Source: Nocardiopsis sp. N85 (GTDB taxonomy: Bacteria > Actinomycetota > Actinomycetes > Streptosporangiales > Streptosporangiaceae). From it: a stretch of 64,000 nt of DNA. The notes under the pieces are model-generated. The model did no database searches. It saw only the letters and a list, made by a program, of their open reading frames with translations, and was not told the DNA's origin. Below are positions 8,998 through 17,559 of this stretch, one piece after another. Where the stretch lies: assembly GCF_028882275.1 (NCBI RefSeq), contig NZ_JARBUT010000026.1:20101-84100 (forward strand). Direction: 5' to 3'. How positions within the stretch are numbered: the first letter of the stretch is position 1; each line of letters opens with the position of its first letter. The translations under genes were made by a program, and so were the position numbers.

Positions 8998-9201
8998 ATG
9001 GCGACCGGTACGGTTAAGTGGTTCAACGGTGACAAGGGCTTCGGCTTCATCGAGCAGGACGGCGGCGGCCCCGACGTCTTCGCCCACTACTCGAACATCC
9101 AGGCCTCGGGCTACCGTGAGCTTGCCGAAGGCCAGGCTGTGCAGTTCGATGCGGTCCAGGGCGCCAAGGGCCCCCAGGCTGAGAACATCACCCTGATCTA
9201 G
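8998..9201 (+). CDS. Cold-shock protein (CspA family)
   Basis: A 67-residue single cold-shock domain protein that binds single-stranded RNA and DNA. RNP1 is KGFGFIEQD and RNP2 is VFAHYSNI; the opening MATGTVKWFNGDKGFGFIE is diagnostic. It has a clear ribosome site GAGAGG 7 bases before ATG 8998. A long leader and a dedicated intrinsic terminator make it a single-gene, highly expressed unit. The DEAD-box helicase 240 bases downstream is a natural partner in cold adaptation. Confidence 0.95.
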   Translation: MATGTVKWFNGDKGFGFIEQDGGGPDVFAHYSNIQASGYRELAEGQAVQFDAVQGAKGPQAENITLI

Positions 9202-9220
9202 GGGAGCCAGCGCTCCTCCA

Positions 9221-9270
9221 GCGGTAGGGGCCCGCCCTTCGGGCGCCGGGCCCCACCGCTTTTCTTTTTT
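9221..9270 (+). terminator. Rho-independent terminator of the cold-shock gene
   Basis: A long GC-rich stem (arms from GCGGT at 9221 to ACCGC near 9259, with a GGGGCCC/GGGCCCC core and a CCTTCGGG apex) is followed by TTTTCTTTTTT. This is the only textbook T-tract terminator in the window. Confidence 0.92.
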
Positions 9271-9443
9271 GTCCGCCGGATTCTCCGCCGTCGCTCTCCG
9301 ACCGGCACCGGCGCCCACCGCTCCTCGGAATTCTCCGATCGGTCGCGGTCATCCGCGTTATTTCCTCCGGCGTACCCGGTTTCCCCCTGCGAGGCCGTAT
9401 CCAGGCCTCCCGCCCGGCGAACGCCGTCGGCGAAAGGCCTCAT

Positions 9444-10853
9444 ATGAGTCATCCGTACCGCACCACCGGTTCCAGCCGCAGCCGCCCCGCTTTCGGTCGG
9501 CAGCGCCCCTACAACGACCGTCGCCCCCACACCGGCGGTCGCCCCCGCAGCGGCGGCCCCTCCGGGGAGTTCGCCCTCCCCGTCACCGTCACCCCGGCGC
9601 TTCCTCCGGTCGAGTCCTTCGACGCGCTGGACATGCCCGAGCCGTTGAAGCGGACTCTGGCCCGCGAAGGCCTGACCGTCCCGTCCGAGATCCAGGCGGC
9701 GACCCTGCCGAACTCCCTCGCCGGACGCGACGTGCTGGGTCGCAGCCGCACCGGTTCGGGCAAGACCCTGGCCTTCGGGCTGGCCCTGCTCGCCGGACTC
9801 GACGGCCGCGAGCCCGAGCCCCGGCGTCCCCTCGCCGTGGTGCTCGCACCCACCCGTGAACTGGCCCAGCAGGTCGCCGACGCGTTGGCGCCCTACGCCC
9901 GCTCGGTGGGGGTGCGCACGACGACCGTGGTCGGCGGCATGCCCATCCACCGTCAGGCCCGTTCCCTGCGCCAGGGCGTCCACCTCGTGGTGGCCACCCC
10001 GGGACGCCTGCGCGACCTGATGGAGCGCGGCGACTGCGTCCTGGACCGGGTGGAGTCCGCGGTCCTCGACGAGGCCGACCAGATGACCGACATGGGCTTC
10101 ATGCCGCAGGTCACCGCGATCCTCCAAGAGGTTCCGGCCGGCGGTCGGCGCATGCTGTTCTCGGCGACGCTGGACCGCAACGTCGACACGCTGGTCCGCC
10201 GCTTCCTGAACGACCCGGTGGTCCACTCGGTCGACCTGTCCGAAGGCGCCGTCTCCACCATGGATCACCACGTCATGCACGTGTCGCACATGGAGAAGCA
10301 GGACGTCGCGACCCGGATCGCCGCCCGCGACGGTCGGGTCATCATGTTCCTCGACACCAAGCGCGCCGTGGACCGGATGGCCGACCACCTGTTGGCCAAC
10401 GGCGTCCTCGCCGCGCCCCTGCACGGCGGCCGCAGCCAGCCGCAGCGGACCCGGACGCTCGACCAGTTCAAGAAGGGCCACGTGACCGCCCTGATCGCCA
10501 CCAACGTGGCGGCGCGCGGCATCCACGTGGACGGTCTGGACCTGGTGGTCAACATCGACCCGCCCACCGACCACAAGGACTACCTGCACCGGGGCGGGCG
10601 CACCGCCCGGGCCGGGGAGTCCGGCAGCGTGGTCACGCTCGTGCTGCCGAGCCAGCGGCGCGACATGACCCGGCTGATGAGCCGGGCGCGGATCGAGCCG
10701 ACCACCCTGCGTGTGGAAGCCGGGGACACGGGACTGGACGAGGTGACCGGGGCGCGCGAGCCCTCCGGCGTGCCGGTCTCCGTCGCCGCTTCGGCTTCCC
10801 GTGAGCGACGACGCGACCCGGCCCCGCGTGGCCGCCGCCGCCCGCGCCGCTGA
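9444..10853 (+). CDS. DEAD-box ATP-dependent RNA helicase
   Basis: A 469-residue helicase with all core motifs: Q motif (FDALDMPEPL to SEIQ), Walker A SRTGSGKT (104-108), APTREL, TPGRL, DEAD at 209-212 in AVLDEADQM, SAT at 240-242, and HRGGRTARAG in the second RecA domain. A basic, Arg/Gly/Ser-rich N-terminal tail of about 45 residues and a short basic C-terminal tail probably bind RNA. Its role is ATP-driven unwinding of RNA duplexes in ribosome assembly or mRNA turnover. ATG 9444 lies behind GGCGAAAGG. The neighbouring cold-shock gene suggests low-temperature function. Confidence 0.92.
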   Translation: MSHPYRTTGSSRSRPAFGRQRPYNDRRPHTGGRPRSGGPSGEFALPVTVTPALPPVESFDALDMPEPLKRTLAREGLTVPSEIQAATLPNSLAGRDVLGRSRTGSGKTLAFGLALLAGLDGREPEPRRPLAVVLAPTRELAQQVADALAPYARSVGVRTTTVVGGMPIHRQARSLRQGVHLVVATPGRLRDLMERGDCVLDRVESAVLDEADQMTDMGFMPQVTAILQEVPAGGRRMLFSATLDRNVDTLVRRFLNDPVVHSVDLSEGAVSTMDHHVMHVSHMEKQDVATRIAARDGRVIMFLDTKRAVDRMADHLLANGVLAAPLHGGRSQPQRTRTLDQFKKGHVTALIATNVAARGIHVDGLDLVVNIDPPTDHKDYLHRGGRTARAGESGSVVTLVLPSQRRDMTRLMSRARIEPTTLRVEAGDTGLDEVTGAREPSGVPVSVAASASRERRRDPAPRGRRRPRR

Positions 10854-10864
10854 CCCGAACCACG

Positions 10865-10898
10865 ACGGGCCCCGTGACCAATCGGTCGCGGGGCCCGT
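10865..10898. terminator. Hairpin between convergent helicase and allophanate hydrolase genes
   Basis: Stem ACGGGCCCCG / CGGGGCCCGT with a 14-base loop, 12 bases after the helicase stop. The remaining 270 bases up to the allophanate hydrolase end hold no gene or other clear signal. Confidence 0.7.
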
Positions 10899-11169
10899 TC
10901 GCGTTCCCGGGACGTTCAGGACGTGTTCCGTGGGTGCCGCGGTGCGTCGACCGGGCGGAGTGTCACCGACCGCCGTGGCCGGTGCTTCCAGGGTCTGTTC
11001 TTCGCGTGCTCTTCCGTGCCCTCGGGGGGTCGCGAGGGTGTCCGCGGGGTTCCGGAGGCCCGGAGCGAACGTCCGTGGAGCGAGGACGTGGGCGCGGGGC
11101 AGAAGGTCCCCGTTCTCCGGGCGTTCCGGGCACGGACCGAAGCGGAGCGCGGGTTCGAAAGAACACGCC

Positions 11170-12867
11170 TTAGGAGCCGGTGGCGGCCCGGTAGGCGAGC
11201 CAGCCCCCGTGGGCGCTGATGTCCTCGGCCCCCTCGGCGGCGACCGCCTCACAACCGAAACCGACCACCGTGCGCCCGTCGGCGAGGGTCACCGCGCCCA
11301 GGGACATCGGGGCGGGCAGGGCGGCCAGGAAGGCGCCCAGGGCCGCCGGGGAGAGCCGCCACACCTCGCAGGCCAGGGCGGTGCCGTCGGACTCCACGCG
11401 GAACAGTCCGGGTTTGGGCGGTGTGGTGGGCAGGGCGACCATCCGGTACTCGGGGGCGGTGGCGGTGGCCTCCACGAACCGGGCCCCGGGTCCGGTGAGC
11501 TGGTGGTGCAGCGGCTGGCCGCGCAGGTGGGCGCCGAACACCGCCAGTTCCACGCCCGCCCCCGGGTGCAGCTCCCCCGGGTCCCGCCCGACGAGGGCGC
11601 CCGCCAGGTCCAGGGCGACCTGGTCCTCGAAGGCCCGGGAGATGAGACTGACCCCGAACGGGCGCCCCTCGACCTCTCCGGCCGGGACGGCGACCGCCGC
11701 CAGGTCGAGGAGGTTGACGAAGTTGGTGTAGGTGCCCAGCCGGGAGTTCACCGCGACCGGGTCGGCGGCGACCTCCGCCAGGGTGGGGTGCCCGACGGTG
11801 GTGGGCAGCAGCAGGGCGTCGAAGCCGTCGAGGATGCCGGCCGCCGTGGTCCGGTAGGCGGCCAGACGCTGTTGATCGGCGGCCAGCCGGTGCGCCGGGA
11901 CGGTCTCGGCGGCCAGGACGATCCCCGACACGGTGGGGTCGGCCCCCTCCGGGTGCCCCTTGAGGAAGTCCCCGACGGCCGCGTACCGTTCGGCGACGAG
12001 CGCGCCGTCGTAGAGCAGCCGGGCCGCCTCCAGCAGCGGGGCGACGTCCACCTCGGCCACCTCAGCGCCGGCCGCCGCCAGATCGGTGACGACGGTGGCG
12101 AAGGCGGCCCGTTCGGCCTCCGACAGCGGTTCCAGACCCGCCGGGGTCGGCACCGCCACCCGGCCCGCGCCGCGCGGGGCCAGGCGCACGTCGGCGGGCA
12201 CCGGGCGGGAGTAGGGGTCGTCGTCGGCCGGCCCGGACATCACCGTCAACGCCTCCCGGGCCGTGGCGAGGTCGCGGGCGAAGACGGTGACGCAGTCGTA
12301 GGGGCGGGCGGCGGGGACGACCCCCGACGCCGGGACCAGGCCCAGGGTGGGTTTGAGGCCGACGATGCCGTTGAGGGCGGCGGGCACCCGGCCGGACCCG
12401 GCGGTGTCCGTGCCCAGGGAGAAGTCGGCGACGCCCAGGGCGACCGCCACCGCCGAACCGGCACTGGAGCCGCCCGAGATCCGTTCCGGGTGGGCGGCGC
12501 CCCGCACCGCCCCGTAGGGGCTGCGGGTCCCCACCAGGCCGGTGGCGAACTGGTCCAGGTTGGTCTTGCCCAGGACCAGGGCGCCCGCCGCCACGAGGCG
12601 CCGCACGGCGGGCGCGCTCTCGACCGGTGTGCGCGCGAACGCCGGGTGGGCGGCGGTGGTGGGCAGTCCCGCCACGTCGATGTTGTCCTTGACGGCGACG
12701 AGCAGCCCCGCGAGCGGGAGGGCCTCGCCGGTCGCGAGCCGTTCCTCCAGGGCCTTGGCCTCCGTCTCCACGTCGTGCTCGGGGCGGAGGGTGATCCAGA
12801 CCTCGGGGCGGTCGGCCTCGGCGATCCGCCGGTAGGCGGCGCGGACGCGGTCGGTGGGGTTGTGCAT
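11170..12867 (-). CDS. atzF: Allophanate hydrolase
   Basis: A 565-residue amidase-signature enzyme that splits allophanate into two CO2 and two NH3. The Ser-cisSer-Lys triad is Lys60 (LVAVKDNID), Ser134 (ISGGSSAGS) and Ser158 (TDTAGSGRVPAA), with spacings of 74 and 24 as in AtzF. The C-terminal 120 residues (from GAHLRGQPLHHQLTGPGARF on) are the small allophanate-hydrolase domain that completes the decarboxylating half. The ATG overlaps the stop of the urea carboxylase gene in TGATG. Together they convert urea to ammonia at the expense of ATP. The stop is TAA 11170-11172. Confidence 0.92.
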   Translation of the reverse strand: MHNPTDRVRAAYRRIAEADRPEVWITLRPEHDVETEAKALEERLATGEALPLAGLLVAVKDNIDVAGLPTTAAHPAFARTPVESAPAVRRLVAAGALVLGKTNLDQFATGLVGTRSPYGAVRGAAHPERISGGSSAGSAVAVALGVADFSLGTDTAGSGRVPAALNGIVGLKPTLGLVPASGVVPAARPYDCVTVFARDLATAREALTVMSGPADDDPYSRPVPADVRLAPRGAGRVAVPTPAGLEPLSEAERAAFATVVTDLAAAGAEVAEVDVAPLLEAARLLYDGALVAERYAAVGDFLKGHPEGADPTVSGIVLAAETVPAHRLAADQQRLAAYRTTAAGILDGFDALLLPTTVGHPTLAEVAADPVAVNSRLGTYTNFVNLLDLAAVAVPAGEVEGRPFGVSLISRAFEDQVALDLAGALVGRDPGELHPGAGVELAVFGAHLRGQPLHHQLTGPGARFVEATATAPEYRMVALPTTPPKPGLFRVESDGTALACEVWRLSPAALGAFLAALPAPMSLGAVTLADGRTVVGFGCEAVAAEGAEDISAHGGWLAYRAATGS

Positions 12868-15800
12868 CAGGCGGGTTCTCCTTGCGTGATGACGGCCAGG
12901 GCGCTCCCCGGGTCGAGGTGCTGCCCCGGGCTGACGAGGATGTCGGAGATCGTTCCCGCCTTCGGGGCCCGCACCACGACCTCCAGCTTCATCGCCTCCA
13001 GACGGACCACGGGCTGCCCCTCCTCGACGGTGTCGCCGGGACGGACGTCGACCTTCCACACGGAGGCGGCCAGGGGCGCCTCCACCAGGGCCGCGCCCGG
13101 CGGCAGGTCCGGGGCCCGGGTGGCCACCGGTTCGGGTTCGGGGCGGTCGGCGAACTCGCCGGCGGCCTCCCAGGCTCGGCGCTCGGTCTCGAACGCGGCG
13201 GCCTGGCGGGCGCGGAACGCGGCGATGGAGTCGGCGTTGTCGGCCAGGAAGCGCTCGTGTTCCGCGAGGGCGAACTCCCCGTCCTCGATCCTCAGCTCGT
13301 GGCTGCCGGCGAGCAGGTCGGCGCGCAGGTCCAGGAGTTCCTCGTGGCCGACCGGGTACCAGCTGACGCGGTCGAAGAACCGCAACAGCCACGGCACCCC
13401 CGGTTCGAACGGCCCGTACTGGCCCAGCCCCGACCAGATGGGGACGGTGCGGCCGATGAGCTGGTAGCCGCCGGGACTCTCCATGCCGTAGACGCACAGG
13501 TAGGCGCCGCCGATGCCGACCCCGGCCTCGGGCGTCCAGGTGCGGGCGGGGTTGTACTTGGTGGTGACCAGCCGGTGCCGGGGGTCCAGCGGGGTGGCGG
13601 CGGGCGCGCCGAGGTAGACGTCGCCCAGGCCCAGGACCAGGTAGGAGGCGTCGAAGACGATGTCGCGGACCTGGTCGACCGTGTCCAGGCCGTTGATACG
13701 GCGGATGAACTCGATGTTGTCGGGGTTCCAGGGGGCGTCGTCGCGGACGGCGGTGCCGTAGCGGGCGATGGCCTCGTGGATGGAGGGGTCGTCGAAGGAC
13801 AGCGGCAGGTGCAGGGTGCGGCTGGGCACCCGCATCCGGGAGGTGGCCGGCAGGTCGGCCTCCACCTCGCGGAGCAGCCCGAGGAGCGTGCGCAGCGGCA
13901 GGCGTTCGGGGTCGGTGTGCAGGTGCAGGGAGCGCACACCGGGGGTGACGTCGACGATCCCTTCGGGGTGGGCGTCCTCCACGGCGGTCATGAGGGCGTG
14001 GACGCGCATGCGCAGCCCGAGGTCGAGGGCCATGGGTCCGTACTCGACGAGGATGTTGTCGTGTCCGCCGCGCCGGTAGACGACCTCCGGGGTGCCCTCC
14101 CCCGCGGGGACGCGGGCCAGGACACCGTCGTCGCCGTCGGAGCCGTCGCGCAGCAGGGCGGCCGCGGTGGGCTCGCCGTGCAGGCGCTCGGCGGCGGCCT
14201 CGGTGACCGGGTGGAACCGGACGGTGTCGCCGGGCCGGAGCTGGCCGATCTTCCAGCGGGAGCCGGAGACCACGGTGACGGGGCAGACGAACCCGCCGAG
14301 GCTGGGCCCGTCCGGGCCGAGCAGCACCGGGGTGTCGCCGGAGAGGTTGACGGCGCCGATGGAGTAGGCGGTGTCGTGCACGTTGGAGGGGTGCAGTCCG
14401 GCCTCGCCGCCGTCCAGGCGCGCCCACCCCTGTTTGGGGCCGGACAGGCGGACGCCGTTGCGCGCCGATTGGGGGTGGACCTTCCAGGCGGTGGCGTAGA
14501 ACGCGGCCATGCCCTCCCGGGTGAGGAAGTCGGGGGCGGCGTGCGGCCCCTCGGACACCTCGATGTCCCAATGGGCGTCGCCGTCGGCGAGGACCGGTAG
14601 GTCGGGGCGGTCTGCGTCGGGGACCGGAGCGGGATCGGGGGCGTCGGCGGCGATCGGCGCGGGGCGCAGCACGTCGCCGAGCCGCAGCGCGCGGCCGCTG
14701 TGGCCGCCGTAGCCGCCGGTGGTGAACGTGGAGGTGCTGCCCAGGTACTCGGGGACGTCCAGGCCGCCGCGCACCAGCACGTAGGTCCGCATACCCGGGC
14801 CTCGGGCGGGACCGACGTCGAGCAGGCCGCCCGCCGGGACCTCCAGGGGCTCCCATCGGGCGACCGGGACCCCGTCCAGGGTGACCTCGGCGGGGGCGCC
14901 GGTGACGCACACCGTCGTGGCGTGCGAGAAGCGCAGGGCCGGTCCCTCGATGGTGCACTCCAGGCCGGGGGCGCCCTCCGGGTTGCCCAGGGCGCGGTTG
15001 CCCAGGCGCAGTGACAGGTCGTCCATGGCGCCCGAGGGGGGCACGCCCACCTGCCAGTACCCGGTGCGGCCGGGGAAGTCCTGGACGGTGGTGAGGGTGC
15101 CGGCGCGTTCGACCTCGATGCGGGGTTCGGGATCGCCCACTCCGGCGCAGGTGGCGGTGGTGTGGTCGACGGCGCGCACCCCGGGGTGGGCGGCCAGGGC
15201 GCGCAGCAGCCCCAGGTTGGTCTGGAGGCCGTCCACCCGGGTGTCGGCCAGGGCGTCGGCGAGGCGGTTCCACGCGTCGTCGCGGTCGGTCCCGTGGACG
15301 ATGACCTTGGCGAGCAGCGGGTCGTAGTCGCTGGTCACCCGGCGCCCGGTGGCCGCCCATCCGTCCACGCGGACGCCCTCGGGCGTTTCGACCCGGGTGA
15401 GCAGGCCGGAGCTGGGGCGGAAGTCGTGGGCGGGGTCCTCGGCGTACACGCGCGCCTCGACGGCGTGGCCGGTGCGGACCGGCCCCTCCGGCGGGACGTC
15501 GACGAGCACGTCCTCGCCCCGGGCCTGGCGCAGCATCCACGCCACCAGGTCGACGCCGGTGATCTCCTCGGTGATGGGGTGCTCGACCTGGAGTCGGGTG
15601 TTGACCTCCAGGAAGGACGCCTCGTCCCGGTCGACGTCGTAGACGAACTCCACCGTTCCGGCGCTGCGGTAGGACACGCCGGCGCACAGTTCGCGGGCGG
15701 TGCGGTGCAGTTCGGCCCGGACGTGGTCGGACAGATCGGGGGCGGGCGCCTCCTCCACGACCTTCTGGTTGCGGCGTTGCAGGGTGCAGTCACGGTCCCC

Positions 15801-16469
15801 GAGGGTGACGACGCGGCCGTGCCCGTCCCCGAAGACCTGGACCTCGATGTGCCGGGCGCGGGAGACGAAGCGTTCCAGGAACACCCCTCCCCCACCGAAG
15901 TGGGTCCGGGCCATCCGCCCCACCTGCTCGAACGCGGCGCGCAGCTCGGCCTCGTCCGCGCAGGGGCGCAGGCCGATACCGCCGCCGCCGGAGGTGGCCT
16001 TGAGGATGACCGGGTAGCCGACGCGCTCGGCGGCGATCACCGCCGCGTCGGCGTCGGACAGGGTGTCGCTGCCCGCGACCATGGGCAGACCGGCCGCGGC
16101 GGCGGCCTTGCGGGCGGTGTGCTTGTCGCCGAACTGTTCCAGGTGGTGGGGCGCGGGGCCGACGAAGACGGGGCCGGCCTCCTCCACGGCGCGGGCGAAG
16201 TCGGCGCTCTCGGACAGGAATCCGTAGCCGGGGTGGATCGCGCCGGCGCCGGTGGCGGCGGCCGCCGCCAGGACCCGTTCGACGTCGAGGTAGCTCCGGG
16301 CGGCCGGGGCGGGGCCCAGTCGGACCGCCTCGTCGGCCATCCGGGTGTGGAGGGCGCCCGCGTCCGCGTCGGAGTACACGGCGACGGTGCGCAGGCCCAG
16401 TTCGCGGGCGGAGCGGATGATACGGCAGGCGATCTCGCCGCGGTTGGCGATGAGCACGGAGTCGAACAC
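12867..16469 (-). CDS. Biotin-dependent urea carboxylase
   Basis: A 1200-residue multidomain carboxylase. Order: biotin carboxylase (1-450; LIANRGEIACRIIRSARELG, ATP-grasp glycine loop SGGGGIGL, LQVEHPITEE), KipA-like carboxyltransferase half (from about 460; GTLTTVQDFPGRTGYWQVG), KipI-like half (about 770-1050; RGGHDNILVEYG, RFFDRVSWYPVG) and biotinyl domain (RLEAMKLEVVV, biotinylated Lys1161). It adds CO2 to urea, or to guanidine in recently described relatives, giving allophanate or carboxyguanidine. The next gene being allophanate hydrolase favours the urea route. GTG start with AAGGAGAG upstream. The usual urea-carboxylase-associated UAAP genes are absent here. Confidence 0.92.
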   Translation of the reverse strand: MFDSVLIANRGEIACRIIRSARELGLRTVAVYSDADAGALHTRMADEAVRLGPAPAARSYLDVERVLAAAAATGAGAIHPGYGFLSESADFARAVEEAGPVFVGPAPHHLEQFGDKHTARKAAAAAGLPMVAGSDTLSDADAAVIAAERVGYPVILKATSGGGGIGLRPCADEAELRAAFEQVGRMARTHFGGGGVFLERFVSRARHIEVQVFGDGHGRVVTLGDRDCTLQRRNQKVVEEAPAPDLSDHVRAELHRTARELCAGVSYRSAGTVEFVYDVDRDEASFLEVNTRLQVEHPITEEITGVDLVAWMLRQARGEDVLVDVPPEGPVRTGHAVEARVYAEDPAHDFRPSSGLLTRVETPEGVRVDGWAATGRRVTSDYDPLLAKVIVHGTDRDDAWNRLADALADTRVDGLQTNLGLLRALAAHPGVRAVDHTTATCAGVGDPEPRIEVERAGTLTTVQDFPGRTGYWQVGVPPSGAMDDLSLRLGNRALGNPEGAPGLECTIEGPALRFSHATTVCVTGAPAEVTLDGVPVARWEPLEVPAGGLLDVGPARGPGMRTYVLVRGGLDVPEYLGSTSTFTTGGYGGHSGRALRLGDVLRPAPIAADAPDPAPVPDADRPDLPVLADGDAHWDIEVSEGPHAAPDFLTREGMAAFYATAWKVHPQSARNGVRLSGPKQGWARLDGGEAGLHPSNVHDTAYSIGAVNLSGDTPVLLGPDGPSLGGFVCPVTVVSGSRWKIGQLRPGDTVRFHPVTEAAAERLHGEPTAAALLRDGSDGDDGVLARVPAGEGTPEVVYRRGGHDNILVEYGPMALDLGLRMRVHALMTAVEDAHPEGIVDVTPGVRSLHLHTDPERLPLRTLLGLLREVEADLPATSRMRVPSRTLHLPLSFDDPSIHEAIARYGTAVRDDAPWNPDNIEFIRRINGLDTVDQVRDIVFDASYLVLGLGDVYLGAPAATPLDPRHRLVTTKYNPARTWTPEAGVGIGGAYLCVYGMESPGGYQLIGRTVPIWSGLGQYGPFEPGVPWLLRFFDRVSWYPVGHEELLDLRADLLAGSHELRIEDGEFALAEHERFLADNADSIAAFRARQAAAFETERRAWEAAGEFADRPEPEPVATRAPDLPPGAALVEAPLAASVWKVDVRPGDTVEEGQPVVRLEAMKLEVVVRAPKAGTISDILVSPGQHLDPGSALAVITQGEPA

Positions 16470-16528
16470 GGTGGCTCTCCTTGGTCCGAGGTTCTGCGCG
16501 CGGGTCGGTGGGCGTCGGGGGCGCCGGG

Positions 16529-17254
16529 TCAGAATGCGTCGGGGTGCAACGCCATACGGGTGAGGGCGCGCCGGGCGCGTTCCAGGACGACCTCCATGGA
16601 GGCGCCGACGTGTTCGTGCATGGCGCGGTGGGCGGCGTCGATCTCGCCGTCGAGCAGGTGTCCGACGATGGCGAGGTGCTCGGTGATGGTGGAGGCGATC
16701 CGGTCCTCGGTGAGGAAGTCGTACATGCGGACCCGGCGGATGCGCCGGTTGACCGAGACGAGGGAGTCGGTGAGGGCCCGGTTGCCGGAGGCGCGGGAGA
16801 GGTCGGCGTGGAAGTCCTCGTCGAGCAGCACGAACGAGGCGTCGGGCGCGGGCGGGTCGGCCGCGATGCCCTCCCAGCGTTCGCGCTGGGCCTTGAGGAT
16901 CTCGGGGTCGTGCCGGATGTCGGGGTCCTCCAGGGCGCGGGCGATGCCGCGCAGCTCCAGGGTGACCCTGAGTTCGTAGAGGTCGCGCAGTTCGGCGAGG
17001 TTGGGAACGCTGATGTGGAAGCCGTTCTCACGCCGCTCGACCAGGCCGTCGGAGTACAGACGGGCCAGGGCCTCTCGGACGGGCGTGCGGGAGACGCCGA
17101 AGCGCTCGGCCAGGCGCACCTCGCCGAGTCGGGTGTGGGGGGTGATGCGACCGCTGAGGACCTCCTCCCGCAGGAGGGCGTAGACCCGGTCCCGGCGGGA
17201 GCCGGCCGTGTCGACGGCGGGTCCGTCCGGGCGTGTATACAGCGGTGTGTCCAT
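16529..17254 (-). CDS. GntR/FadR-family transcriptional regulator
   Basis: A 241-residue regulator with a winged helix at 25-85 (LAERFGVSRTPVREALARLYSDGLVERREN) and an FCD-type all-helical ligand domain whose metal/ligand residues lie in LLDEDFHADLSRASGN and TEHLAIVGHLLDGEIDAAHRAMHEHV. It lies 59 bases upstream of the urea carboxylase gene on the same strand and so probably heads the operon and controls it. A TGTATACA palindrome falls inside its codons 5-7. Start is ATG 17254; no better start exists downstream before the winged helix. Confidence 0.85.
   Translation of the reverse strand: MDTPLYTRPDGPAVDTAGSRRDRVYALLREEVLSGRITPHTRLGEVRLAERFGVSRTPVREALARLYSDGLVERRENGFHISVPNLAELRDLYELRVTLELRGIARALEDPDIRHDPEILKAQRERWEGIAADPPAPDASFVLLDEDFHADLSRASGNRALTDSLVSVNRRIRRVRMYDFLTEDRIASTITEHLAIVGHLLDGEIDAAHRAMHEHVGASMEVVLERARRALTRMALHPDAF
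17234..17241. promoter_or_regulatory. Candidate GntR operator TGTATACA
   Basis: A perfect 8-base palindrome with the GTATAC core known for FadR-type GntR regulators. It lies 13-20 bases inside the gntR coding sequence, so a bound repressor would block the early transcript of the gntR-urea carboxylase-atzF operon. One site by eye only. Confidence 0.45.
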
Positions 17255-17559
17255 GGGCCCCGACGGTAGGAAGGCCGTGTTTCGGCGGCCCTGTCCTTCG
17301 GTGAAGCCTGCGTTTCCCCGTGTTTCGTCGTGCTTCGCCGCCGGAGGTGACGGCCGCCCACGGGTCGGACGTGCGACCGGCCCCGTACCGGGGTCGGAGC
17401 GCGCGCCCGACCGGCGCGACCCGGCCGCCGGGGCGGGGCCGGGAACGGGAAAGGGCGCCGCGGCCCGGGTCGTGGGAGTGCGGTGGTGTCCGGGAGGACA
17501 TGACACCACCGGCCGACCCGGGCCGCGACGCCCGTGGGGGCGGGATCGCGGGGTCCGGT
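17255..17559. other. Intergenic region before gntR
   Basis: About 305 bases between the end of the DASS transporter gene and gntR. It must hold the promoter of the urea amidolyase operon; short repeated TTTCGGC/TTTCGTC/CTTCGCC pieces occur at 17279-17341, but no clear -10/-35 pair or riboswitch is visible. Confidence 0.5.

Noticed and set aside
12868..15687. Extension of the allophanate hydrolase frame far upstream into the urea carboxylase gene (1505 codons in total)
   Set aside because: The extension is an Arg/Pro/Gly shadow of the carboxylase frame. The TGATG junction at 12867 and the amidase N-terminus mark the true start.
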